A DNA stretch of 64,000 nt from a bacterium (lineage in GTDB: Bacteria > Chloroflexota > Anaerolineae > Caldilineales > Caldilineaceae), in contig WGMT01000024.1 in assembly GCA_016124945.1 (NCBI GenBank), forward strand, positions 124,001 through 188,000. The letters run 5' to 3'. Within the stretch, counting starts at the first letter, position 1. Every line of letters starts with the position of its first letter. Position numbers and translations under genes: made by a program. Shown here one piece after another: positions 7,755-15,594 of the stretch. The notes beneath the pieces were generated by a model, which saw nothing but the letters and a program-made list of their open reading frames with translations, searched no databases and was not told the DNA's origin.

Positions 7755-8188
7755 GTTTGAAGTACTTACTCGATACGAATATTATTTCCGTTCCAACGAA
7801 AGCAAACCCAAACGAACGTGTGATGGCGTGTCTACAAACGCACAAGGTGGAAATCGCCACAGCGACGGTTGTCTGGCACGAACTTCTGTACGGTTGTCGC
7901 CGACTGCCGCCATCGAAAAGACGTCGCGCAATTGAGGCTTACCTGGATGATGTCGTGCTACCCTCGATTCCTCTTTTGCCATACGATGTAGTGGCGGCGC
8001 GCTGGCACGCTGCAGAACGTGCCAGGCTTGAAAAGTTGGGGCAAATGCCCCCCTTCGTCAATGGACAGATTGCCGCCATTGCAGCCGTGAACGGGCTCAC
8101 GCTGGTAACGAACAACGTCTCTGACTTTACAGATTTTCAGGACCTTACGGTCGTCGATTGGTCGGCAGTCTACAATTTCGGCGAATAG
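7751..8188 (+). CDS. PIN-domain toxin (VapC-like ribonuclease)
   Basis: A 145-residue PIN-domain protein. It has LLDTNI with the first acidic residue, a Glu in VWHELLYG, and the C-terminal GLTLVTNNVSDF block. The third acidic position, usually Asp in a DGQIAAIA-like motif, reads NGQIAAIA (AAT codon); a single base change from GAT would explain it. VapC proteins cut tRNA or rRNA and need these acids for metal binding, so activity may be reduced. The GTG start overlaps the antitoxin stop, a normal toxin-antitoxin operon layout. Confidence 0.82.
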   Translation: MSLKYLLDTNIISVPTKANPNERVMACLQTHKVEIATATVVWHELLYGCRRLPPSKRRRAIEAYLDDVVLPSIPLLPYDVVAARWHAAERARLEKLGQMPPFVNGQIAAIAAVNGLTLVTNNVSDFTDFQDLTVVDWSAVYNFGE

Positions 8189-8202
8189 CCAAGGAACACG
8201 CC

Positions 8203-9099
8203 ATGACAACCACACTAGAACGCCCTCTGATCAGCAACGGCTTTACCCTGTCCCCCCAAATTCTAGGACAACTCCAACCATCCGATTCGTCCGCCCCCAT
8301 TGAGGATCTGCGTGCGCAATACCGGGCTCAGGGCTACCTGTGGCTTAAACACTTCCTCCCCCGCGAGGACGTGCTCGCCTTCCGCCGCCGCTTCTTCGCC
8401 GCTTTCGCCGAGACCGGTCTGCTGGCAGAAGGCACCGATCCTGTGGATGGTATCTACAGCGGCCACGAAGACCGCGACCAATCGCGCAAGTTGATGATGG
8501 AAGCCGTGCGCTGGGCATCCTACGAATCGTTCTGCTTCGCGCCGCGCATCTGGCAGTTCTACGAGGAATTCCTGGGTGGGCCGGTCTACCTGCACAAACG
8601 CAAGATCATGCGCTACACCCGTCCCCATGATGTCAACTGCACCGGCGCGCACTACGATCTCACCTACCTGCGCGGCGGCACAGACAGTGTCTGCACCAGT
8701 TGGTTCCCCATCGGTGATATTCCTGTAGAGATGGGCGGGCTGGTCTATCTCGAAGGTTCCGACCGTTGGGGTCGAGAGATGGAAGAAGAATTCCGCGCCA
8801 ACAATGCCGACCTTTCCCCCGAAGAACGCATCAGCGCCTACAACAAAAACATGGCCCAAGGCGGCTGGCTAAGCAAGGATCTGCCCAACCTGGCCGAACG
8901 TATGGGCAGCCGCTGGCTCGTCGCCGATTTCGAGGCCGGCGACATGATGGTACACAGCGCCTACATGATCCACGCCGCCACCGTCAACGAGAGCGACGAA
9001 GGCCGCATGCGCCTTTCCACCGACATCCGCTATCAACTCGTCCGCGAGGAGATCGACCAGCGCTGGCAGAATCACTGGTCGCTGGACGACATGTTGTAG
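8203..9099 (+). CDS. Phytanoyl-CoA dioxygenase (PhyH) family oxygenase
   Basis: A 298-residue Fe(II)/2-oxoglutarate-dependent oxygenase of the PhyH family. The iron ligands are seen in GAHYDLTY (HxD) and the distal His in MVHSAYMIHAA, and the 2-oxoglutarate Arg in RMRLSTDIRYQ. Family members hydroxylate lipids, ectoine or other small molecules, so the substrate is undefined. The start at 8203 has AAGGA 8-12 bases upstream and lies 14 bases after the toxin stop. Clustering with a Rieske oxygenase suggests an oxidative breakdown route (inference). Confidence 0.85.
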   Translation: MTTTLERPLISNGFTLSPQILGQLQPSDSSAPIEDLRAQYRAQGYLWLKHFLPREDVLAFRRRFFAAFAETGLLAEGTDPVDGIYSGHEDRDQSRKLMMEAVRWASYESFCFAPRIWQFYEEFLGGPVYLHKRKIMRYTRPHDVNCTGAHYDLTYLRGGTDSVCTSWFPIGDIPVEMGGLVYLEGSDRWGREMEEEFRANNADLSPEERISAYNKNMAQGGWLSKDLPNLAERMGSRWLVADFEAGDMMVHSAYMIHAATVNESDEGRMRLSTDIRYQLVREEIDQRWQNHWSLDDML

Positions 9100-9141
9100 A
9101 ATGGGGACACAGCGATTGTCGCATCTGTGAAAGGAGGCAAT

Positions 9142-9534
9142 GTGACCGTTCAAGTGACCTTATCAGTATCGGAACGATTGATGGAGCAGGCTCAGCAGTT
9201 GGCCGACGATATGGATCAGGATGCGGCATCCGTCCTTGCGGAGACGCTGGAATTGCTTTGGCCAACGTTTGGCGACGTACCCGATGTGAAATCGGATGTT
9301 CCCGCCTCTCAGCTTTCAGATGATGAGGTTTTGGCGCTTGCAGACTTAAAAATGAACCTGGAGCAGAATGAACGCCTGGGGTATTTGCAGGCAAAAGGTA
9401 AAAATACAACATTGACCGCTGATGAGCGCTACGAATTGTTGGCGTTAATGCATATCTACCAGCGTGGTCAACTGCGCAAATCCCAAGGATTGGTCGAGGC
9501 TGTTCGTCGAAAACTACGTCCACCATTGTCTTGA
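9142..9534 (+). CDS. Small protein paired with an HNH nuclease
   Basis: A 130-residue soluble protein. The N-terminus (VTLSVSERLMEQAQQLADDM) resembles a ribbon-helix-helix strand and helix, as in small DNA-binding or antitoxin proteins, followed by a helical charged region. GTG at 9142 is chosen because AAGGAGG lies 5 bases upstream. The gene ends 9 bases before the HNH gene, so they are probably co-transcribed. I do not recognise a named family; a regulatory or antitoxin-like role for the nuclease is inference only. Confidence 0.7.
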   Translation: MTVQVTLSVSERLMEQAQQLADDMDQDAASVLAETLELLWPTFGDVPDVKSDVPASQLSDDEVLALADLKMNLEQNERLGYLQAKGKNTTLTADERYELLALMHIYQRGQLRKSQGLVEAVRRKLRPPLS

Positions 9535-9543
9535 GCAACGAGG

Positions 9544-9966
9544 ATGAGCAGTCTATCCGAGAATCTGCGGCGCGCTGTACGCGAACGAGCCGGAAATCGC
9601 TGTGAGTACTGTCTGAGCCACCAGGATCTCATCATGGGGTGGCTTCAGGTTGATCACATTCATCCTGTGTCGAAGGGTGGAAGTGATGATCTTGAGAATC
9701 TCTGTCTTGCCTGTGCGCTTTGCAACCAGTACAAATGGACGACGACTGAAGGTGTTGATCCACAGACTGGTGTCGTTGTTCGGTTGTTTAACCCACGCGA
9801 AGAACAGTGGTCTGCCCACTTTGGGTGGAGTCCGGATGGTGCAGAGATAGTTGGCAAGACGACTTGTGGCCGCGCAACAGCAGATGCGTTACGACTGAAC
9901 AATCCACTGGCAAAGGCTGTCCGTCGCAATTGGGCGGCAGTAGGTTGGCATCCCCCGGCAGCGTAG
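9544..9966 (+). CDS. HNH endonuclease
   Basis: A 140-residue HNH nuclease with a structural zinc site (CEYC near residue 20 and CALC near 58) and the catalytic block VDHIHPVSKGGSDDLENL (His, central Asn and late Asn/His pattern). The C-terminal 70 residues contain Trp and Arg and no recognised domain. Stand-alone HNH proteins of this size occur in restriction, toxin and mobile contexts; none of these is proved here. It follows the small protein at 9142 by 9 bases. Confidence 0.85.
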   Translation: MSSLSENLRRAVRERAGNRCEYCLSHQDLIMGWLQVDHIHPVSKGGSDDLENLCLACALCNQYKWTTTEGVDPQTGVVVRLFNPREEQWSAHFGWSPDGAEIVGKTTCGRATADALRLNNPLAKAVRRNWAAVGWHPPAA

Positions 9967-10014
9967 AGTTGTTCCTCAAACAGTAGTCAATCATCCAGTT
10001 CCAGGAGCACCCGT

Positions 10015-11277
10015 ATGACAACCACACCTACACCGGACTTCATCGGACGCACACCCGTGCACATGGCGGAGATGACCGTCCCCCCATCGGCTGCGTATTT
10101 GGTGGATCTGCCCGATCTCACCGCCGAAACCCTGGCTGTGGACCCGCTGCCGCGCGCCTTCACCATCCCCGCCAGTTGGTACACTGATCCCGGCTATCAT
10201 GAGGCCGATCAGCACGTCATCTTTGCGCAGACATGGCAGTACGTCGGCCATATGGATCAGTTTAAGCAGCCTGGCGACGCCGTCTACACCCATGTGGCGG
10301 GCAATCCCATCCTGGTGATTTACGATCCCGAAGCCGGCCAGGTAATTCGTGCTTTCTACAACGTCTGCCTGCACCGTGCCGGGCCACTCACCGTACGCGG
10401 GGACAAGCGCAAAGTCATCCAGTGTGGCTACCACGGCTGGACATACTTCCTCAACGGCATGTTGCGCGGCGTTCCCGACTGGGATCGGGTCGAGCTTTTC
10501 AACAAGGAAGACTACAGCTTGCGTCCGGTCAATGTTTCGGTGTGGCAAGGGCTTATCTTTGTCAACCTGTCGCCCAACCCAACGCCCATCGAAACCGTCT
10601 TCGCGGGGATCGAAAAACGCATCGCCCCCATGCGTCTGGACACGAAACGCTTCTACCGCCGCGACGAATACGAACTGGCCTGTAATTGGAAGGTCTACAT
10701 GGACAACTACCTGGAGGGATACCACATCCCCATCGTCCATCCCGACCTCAACCGCATCCTCGACTACCGGCAATACGTCACCGAGACCGCCCCCCATTAT
10801 TCGCTGCAAACCAGCCCCTTCCAAGACGGTGACAACGTCTACAGTTCTCTTGGCGGCGACGGCAGCGGCGCATTCTACTACACCGTCTTCCCCAATTTCA
10901 TGCTCAATATTGTGCCTGGGCGCTTGCAGACAAACATTGTGGTGCCGCTGGCAGCGGATCGCTGCCAGGTGATCTTCGACTACTTCTACGACGAACACGT
11001 CCTCGCCAACGAGGACGCTATCCTCGAAGAGATCCGCTACAGCGACATGGTGCAGCAAGAGGATGTGGAAATTTGCGAACAGGTACAACGGGGGCTGAAG
11101 TCACGGGTCTACGATCAAGGGCGCTTCTCTGTGAAGCGAGAGGCAGGCGTCTATCACTTCCAGAATCTGCTCAAGCAGTGTTACCGTGCAGAATTGGTGG
11201 AAGATGGAACAGCATTGACGGAAGACCAAGGCCGAAAGACGAACGTTGAATCTATTTCTGTTGCTGCGGATGATTGA
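10015..11277 (+). CDS. Rieske non-haem iron oxygenase, alpha subunit
   Basis: A 420-residue oxygenase. The Rieske [2Fe-2S] ligands are CLH (Cys118, His120) and CGYH (Cys137, His140), 17 residues apart. The mononuclear iron site is the GYHIPIVHPD segment. The late GRFSVKREAGVYHFQ pattern recalls the choline/betaine/carnitine branch rather than classic ring dioxygenases. Such enzymes need a reductase and often a ferredoxin, and none is encoded in the window. AGGAG at 10003-10007 precedes the ATG. Possible chemistry is N-demethylation or C-N cleavage of a quaternary or methylated amine (inference). Confidence 0.9.
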   Translation: MTTTPTPDFIGRTPVHMAEMTVPPSAAYLVDLPDLTAETLAVDPLPRAFTIPASWYTDPGYHEADQHVIFAQTWQYVGHMDQFKQPGDAVYTHVAGNPILVIYDPEAGQVIRAFYNVCLHRAGPLTVRGDKRKVIQCGYHGWTYFLNGMLRGVPDWDRVELFNKEDYSLRPVNVSVWQGLIFVNLSPNPTPIETVFAGIEKRIAPMRLDTKRFYRRDEYELACNWKVYMDNYLEGYHIPIVHPDLNRILDYRQYVTETAPHYSLQTSPFQDGDNVYSSLGGDGSGAFYYTVFPNFMLNIVPGRLQTNIVVPLAADRCQVIFDYFYDEHVLANEDAILEEIRYSDMVQQEDVEICEQVQRGLKSRVYDQGRFSVKREAGVYHFQNLLKQCYRAELVEDGTALTEDQGRKTNVESISVAADD

Positions 11278-11300
11278 GTGCAGACCGTTGTGGACACAAA

Positions 11301-11345
11301 TTAGGGGGAACATGGATCTTTGCTTTTGATCCATGTTCCCTCTAA
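11301..11345 (+). terminator. Strong hairpin after the Rieske gene
   Basis: Arms 11301-11318 and 11328-11345 pair over 18 bp with a single G-T wobble and a 9-base loop (core GGGAACATGGATC). It lies 24 bases after the stop. No long T-run follows, so it may be a weak intrinsic terminator or an mRNA-stabilising hairpin. Confidence 0.6.
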
Positions 11346-11461
11346 TCTAGTCATCAGTGCACCGCCAATCCGCACCCGGCTGCTGCTCCTGGGCGTGCGC
11401 ATTGGGGAGCGCGGCAGCGTGCGTGAGATTATTGCTCTACTCACATAACAAGGAGAAACCC

Positions 11462-12496
11462 ATGTCCCCCACCCAATCTCCCCTCCGCATTGGCATCATC
11501 GGCGCCGGCTGGCCCGGTGAACGGCACACCGAAGGCTTCACCGCCTGCGGCGACGCCGTGGTGACAGCCGTCGCCGATCTGGAAACGACACGCCGTGAAG
11601 CATTTGCCACCCGCTATCACGTCCCCAAACAGTACGCCGATTACCACGATCTACTGGCCGATTCCGAAGTCGATGCCGTAATGATCGCGCTGCCCAATCA
11701 CCTGCACAAACCATCTACGATTGCAGCGTTACAGGCGGGCAAGCATGTCTTCTGCGAGAAGCCGCCTGCCGTCAACACCGCCGAGGCCAGGGAAATGGCC
11801 GATGTCGCCGCCGCCCAAGGACTCGTCCTCGGCTATGCCACCCGCCGTCGCTACAACCCCACCACCGACCGGCTGGCCGAGCGGATCGCCCGTGGCGAAC
11901 TGGGCGAGATCTACCACGCCCGTTCGGTATGGACGCGTAGCTGGGGTGTGCCGCAAGGCGTCGGCGGCTGGTTCGTCGATCCGCTGCGTGCAGGCGGTGG
12001 GGCGCTCATTGACATCGGCATCCACGTCCTCGATCAGGCGTGGTTCCTCATGGGCTGCCCCAAACCGGTGACCATCTCCGGTTCGGTCTTCAACAAATTC
12101 CCCGAACTCACCGGCACCGACGACAGCGCCTTCGCCCTCATCCGCTTCGAAGACGGGCGCAGCCTGCACGTCGAAGCCGCCTGGGTCCTCGCCCAGCCCA
12201 AAGACATTCAAGACGTCCACATCTACGGCACCCAAGGCGGTGCTCGCCTCGACGACGACACGCTGGACTACTACAACGTAGGCCCCGATGGCGCAACCAC
12301 CCTTACGCCTAGATTCCCGCGCGGCCAGGCCGCGTCCTTTGTGGCGATGGCCGTAGACTTCGCCCACGCCGTGCGCACCGGCGGCCAAACCCGCACCAGC
12401 GCCGAACAGGGCGTCCTCTTGATGGCCATGCTGGAGGGGATCTACCGGTCGGGGAAGATAGGGCGGGAGATGGCGGTGGACGACGTTGTTGGATAG
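11462..12496 (+). CDS. Gfo/Idh/MocA family oxidoreductase
   Basis: A 344-residue NAD(P)-dependent dehydrogenase. It has the N-terminal Rossmann motif GIIGAGWPGERH, the family motif FCEKPPAV, and the beta-sheet substrate domain (GGALIDIGIHVLDQAW). The family oxidises or reduces sugars, inositols and related alcohols. AGGAG at 11451-11455 sets the start at 11462; the frame upstream crosses the terminator region. Its stop TAG (12494-12496) is part of the first unit of a TAGTGCG array. Together with the MDR gene at 12648 it may oxidise an alcohol product of the oxygenases (inference). Confidence 0.9.
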   Translation: MSPTQSPLRIGIIGAGWPGERHTEGFTACGDAVVTAVADLETTRREAFATRYHVPKQYADYHDLLADSEVDAVMIALPNHLHKPSTIAALQAGKHVFCEKPPAVNTAEAREMADVAAAQGLVLGYATRRRYNPTTDRLAERIARGELGEIYHARSVWTRSWGVPQGVGGWFVDPLRAGGGALIDIGIHVLDQAWFLMGCPKPVTISGSVFNKFPELTGTDDSAFALIRFEDGRSLHVEAAWVLAQPKDIQDVHIYGTQGGARLDDDTLDYYNVGPDGATTLTPRFPRGQAASFVAMAVDFAHAVRTGGQTRTSAEQGVLLMAMLEGIYRSGKIGREMAVDDVVG

Positions 12497-12594
12497 TGCG
12501 TAGTGCGTAGTACGTAGTACGTAGTACGTAGTACGTAAAGCAAGCCTCCCTATAGCGGCGAAACTATCTTTACGGACTACGCACTACGCACTAT
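12493..12594. repeat. Heptad hairpin element (TAGTGCG/TAGTACG family)
   Basis: ATAGTGCGTAGTGCGTAGT at 12493-12511 is perfectly complementary to 12576-12594. Past this 19-bp stem the left arm carries three extra TAGTACG units before TAAAG, while the right arm goes straight to the matching CTTTA. The arms therefore differ by exactly 21 bases. The element occupies most of the 151-base gap between two co-directional genes. Confidence 0.85.
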
Positions 12595-12647
12595 ACTTCA
12601 CGCCATATCTCGCCCATAGTCTATCTATCATCCCTTTCGGAGGCCCC

Positions 12648-13700
12648 ATGCCACGCGGACTCTACGTCGATCAGCCGCAACACGTGATTTTGGCAGAATA
12701 CGAAGACGGCCCGATTCAGCCGGATCAGGTGCGCTTTCGTAGTGAATTTGCCGCCATCAAGCATGGCACGATTTTTCATCTGTTTAGCGGCGAATCGCCC
12801 TTTCAGGATCAGCGTTTCGATTCTGAGCAGCGTCTCTTTGTAAAGAAGGAGAACCCTGACACGCAGCCGGGCGGCATGTTGGGCCAGTTCGTCGGCAACA
12901 TCGCCGTCGGCGCGGTGACGGAAGTGGGCAGCGCCGTGGACAATTTCGCCGTCGGGCAGCGAGTTTACTGTTACGGTCCCATCGCGGAGACGGTGACCCG
13001 CTCCTCCGCCCAGGTGCATCCCCTGCCCGACGCCGTCTCGCCCGAAGACGCCGTCTGCCTCGATCCGGCGCTCTACGCCTACGCCGCCGTGCGCGATGCC
13101 CGCATCACCTTAGGCGACAATACCGTGGTCACCGGCCTGGGCGCAATCGGCCTCTTCGTGGTGCAACTGCTGGTGCAGGCGGGTTGTCTCAACGTCATCG
13201 CCGTGGACCCGCTGCCCAAGCGCCGTGCTCTGGCGGAAAAATTAGGCGCCCACCTCACACTCGATCCCACTTCCACCGATGTGGGCCTCGCCGTACGCCA
13301 CGCATTAGGACAGGGCGCAGATGTCGCCATTGAAGCCAGCGGCAACTACCGGGCGCTGAACGACGCCATGCGTTCCGTGCAGCAGTGCGCCCGTATTGTC
13401 ACCCTCGGCTACTACAAGGGCGATCACAGCCATGTGCCGTTTGGCGCAGAGTGGCACCACAATCGCCTCGAACTCGTTAGCAGTATGCCGGTATGGGACA
13501 ACCCAACCCGCGAGCATCCGCTTTGGGATCTCCACCGCCTGGAACGCACGGTGTTGGCCTTCTTCGAGCGCAAAGTGCTCACGTCCAACGAACTGGTGGA
13601 TCCGATTGTCCCCTTTGCAGAGGCCGCAGATGCCTTCCTCGCCGTCTACGCCGACCCCGTGCAGGCGATCAAATTGGGCGTGCGTTTCTCTGGTGGATGA
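12648..13700 (+). CDS. MDR family (zinc-type) alcohol dehydrogenase-like protein
   Basis: A 350-residue medium-chain dehydrogenase/reductase. The GroES-like N-terminal half (GQFVGNIAVGAVTEVGS, FAVGQRVY) is followed by a Rossmann domain with TGLGAIGLFVVQLL and an acidic NAD-binding Asp in VIAVDP. The usual run of structural-zinc cysteines is not visible, so it may be a zinc-poor member. Its start has TTTCGGAGG upstream. It likely acts with the Gfo/Idh/MocA enzyme just before it; the substrate is unknown. Confidence 0.87.
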   Translation: MPRGLYVDQPQHVILAEYEDGPIQPDQVRFRSEFAAIKHGTIFHLFSGESPFQDQRFDSEQRLFVKKENPDTQPGGMLGQFVGNIAVGAVTEVGSAVDNFAVGQRVYCYGPIAETVTRSSAQVHPLPDAVSPEDAVCLDPALYAYAAVRDARITLGDNTVVTGLGAIGLFVVQLLVQAGCLNVIAVDPLPKRRALAEKLGAHLTLDPTSTDVGLAVRHALGQGADVAIEASGNYRALNDAMRSVQQCARIVTLGYYKGDHSHVPFGAEWHHNRLELVSSMPVWDNPTREHPLWDLHRLERTVLAFFERKVLTSNELVDPIVPFAEAADAFLAVYADPVQAIKLGVRFSGG

Positions 13701-13756
13701 TAGTGATTCCTTTTTGCCAAAGGGATAGCTCTACGCTAGGATCTGGCTACTTAAAA

Positions 13757-13791
13757 TCGCAACTCGCAATCCGTAATCCGCAACTCGCAAT
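13757..13791. repeat. Single heptad arm (CGCAATT family)
   Basis: Five 7-base units of the form [TC]CG[CT]AA[CT] span 13757-13791 and stop just before the GGAG ribosome site of the next gene. No complementary arm is seen in the gap of about 100 bases, so this is a half element. The same unit family forms a two-arm element at 54.6 kb. Confidence 0.7.
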
Positions 13792-13801
13792 GGAGAAACC
13801 C

Positions 13802-15463
13802 ATGACCATCAAACGCTCAACGATCCTCCCTGTGATCATATTGCTGTTGGGGTTGTTGATCAGCGCCTGTGTGGCGCCGACTGCACCTGCCACCCCAACC
13901 GACGGCACCCCTGCTCCCGCCGAAGAAGCCACTGCCCCCTCGGCTGGTGCAGGCGAAGCAGACACCGTCGCCGATAAAGGCATCCGCAACTTCGTCTACC
14001 GCGACCTGCCCGATCTGGGTGGGCGCAGCGTGGCCGTCGTCACCTCGAACAGCTACCTGCCGCTGAACTTCGTCGATCCCCTCACCGGCGAGGAAGGTGG
14101 TTGGGAGTATGACGCCGTCAAGGAGATCTGCCGCCGCCTCAATTGCACCGTGGAATGGGGCGTCAGCTCCTGGGAAGCCATGATCCCCGCCGTCGCCCAA
14201 GGACAGTTCGACCTGGGCATGGACGGCATCACCATCACCGAAGAGCGCGCCCAGCAGGTCGATTTCTCCGATCCCTACATGACCAGCCAACAGTTTATGC
14301 TGGTGAGCGCCGATGAAGATCGTTTTGCCACGCCCGAAGAGTTCGCCGCCGATGAGTCGCTGCTTGTGGGCGCGCAGACCGGCACCACCGGCTTCTACAC
14401 CGCCGTCTACGACATTTTGGACGGTGACGAAGCGAACCCCCGCGTCATCGTCTTCGACGACTTCGGCGCAACGGTGCAGGCGCTCATCGCCGGTGACATC
14501 GACCTCGTCCTTGTAGACGCGGCCAGTGGGCGCGGCTACATCGGCGCCAATCCAGAGGCGTTGAAAATCGTGGGCGACGCCCTCGCCACCGAAGACTTCG
14601 GCTTCATCTTCACGCCTGGCTCCGAATTCGTGGAACCTTTCAACGCAGCCCTGGCCACCATGAAGGCCGACGGTTACACGGCTTACCTGGACAGTCGTTG
14701 GTTCTTCCTCACCAACACCAACGGCGAGGACATCTACGATCAACTGCCCGACCTGGGCGGCCAGACCATCGCCGCCGTCACCTCCAACGACTACCCGCCC
14801 CTAAGCACCATGGATCCGCAGACCGGCATCGAAGGTGGCTGGGAGTATGATGTGGTCAACGAGATCTGCCGCCGCTTGAATTGCACCGTGGAATGGGGCC
14901 TCTCTTCGTGGTCGGCCATGATTCCGGCTGTCTCCGAAGGCCAGTTCGATGTGGGCATGGACGGCATCACCATCACCGAAGAACGCGCCCAGCAGGTCGA
15001 TTTCTCTATTCCGTACATGACCAGCCAGCAGTTTATGCTGGTGGCGGCCGATGAAGATCGCTTCAGCACACCTGAGGAGTTTGCCGCCGACGAGTCGCTG
15101 TTGGTGGCCGCACAGACGGGCAGTACCGGCTTTTACACCGCCATCTACAATGTCCTCGACGGCGACGAAAGCAACCCCCGCGTCCTCATCTTCGACGACT
15201 TCGGGGCGATGGTGCAAGCGCTCATCGCCGGTGACGTTGACCTTGTCCTCGTGGATGCGGCCAGCGGGCGCGGTTACATCGGCGCCAACCCCGATGCTCT
15301 GAAGATCGTGGGCGATGCCCTCGCTACCGACAACTTCGGTTTCATCTTCCAACTTGGCTCCGACCTCGTCGAACCCTTCAACGCCGCCATCGAAACCATC
15401 CAGGCCGACGGCTACGGCGAGTATCTGAACACGAAGTGGTTCTTCCTCTACAGCCCGAATTAG
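13802..15463 (+). CDS. Tandem-domain ABC substrate-binding lipoprotein
   Basis: A 553-residue lipoprotein (lipobox LISAC, Cys23) that carries two complete SBP_bac_3 domains in a row. The domains repeat with a 738-base (246-residue) period. The first starts near 14003 (DLPDLGGRSVAVVTSN) and the second near 14741 (QLPDLGGQTIAAVTSN). They are nearly identical over long stretches, e.g. GGWEYD, EICRRLNCTVEWG and GQFD.GMDGITITEERAQQ. Normal family members have one domain. This points to a recent in-frame duplication giving a two-site binding protein for the permease at 15595. GGAG at 13792-13795 precedes the ATG. Confidence 0.92.
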   Translation: MTIKRSTILPVIILLLGLLISACVAPTAPATPTDGTPAPAEEATAPSAGAGEADTVADKGIRNFVYRDLPDLGGRSVAVVTSNSYLPLNFVDPLTGEEGGWEYDAVKEICRRLNCTVEWGVSSWEAMIPAVAQGQFDLGMDGITITEERAQQVDFSDPYMTSQQFMLVSADEDRFATPEEFAADESLLVGAQTGTTGFYTAVYDILDGDEANPRVIVFDDFGATVQALIAGDIDLVLVDAASGRGYIGANPEALKIVGDALATEDFGFIFTPGSEFVEPFNAALATMKADGYTAYLDSRWFFLTNTNGEDIYDQLPDLGGQTIAAVTSNDYPPLSTMDPQTGIEGGWEYDVVNEICRRLNCTVEWGLSSWSAMIPAVSEGQFDVGMDGITITEERAQQVDFSIPYMTSQQFMLVAADEDRFSTPEEFAADESLLVAAQTGSTGFYTAIYNVLDGDESNPRVLIFDDFGAMVQALIAGDVDLVLVDAASGRGYIGANPDALKIVGDALATDNFGFIFQLGSDLVEPFNAAIETIQADGYGEYLNTKWFFLYSPN

Positions 15464-15464
15464 G

Positions 15465-15587
15465 AAAGGGATTGGGGATTGGGGATTCGGGACTGGGGAC
15501 TGGGGATTGGGTAGACAAAGACTTGCCGCTGAAGTAAGTCTTGCTGTCTACCCAATCCCCAGTCCCCGATCCCCAGTCCCTAATCCC
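15465..15587. repeat. Heptad hairpin element (GGGGATT family)
   Basis: The left arm (about 15468-15516) and right arm (15546-15587) are complementary runs of GGGGATT/GGGGACT-type units. The left is longer by one 7-base unit. The stem continues inward through GTAGACA/TGTCTAC and AAGACTT/AAGTCTT, so the whole element can form one long hairpin. It starts 2 bases after the binding-protein stop and ends 7 bases before the permease ATG. Confidence 0.85.
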
Positions 15588-15594
15588 CTCCATT

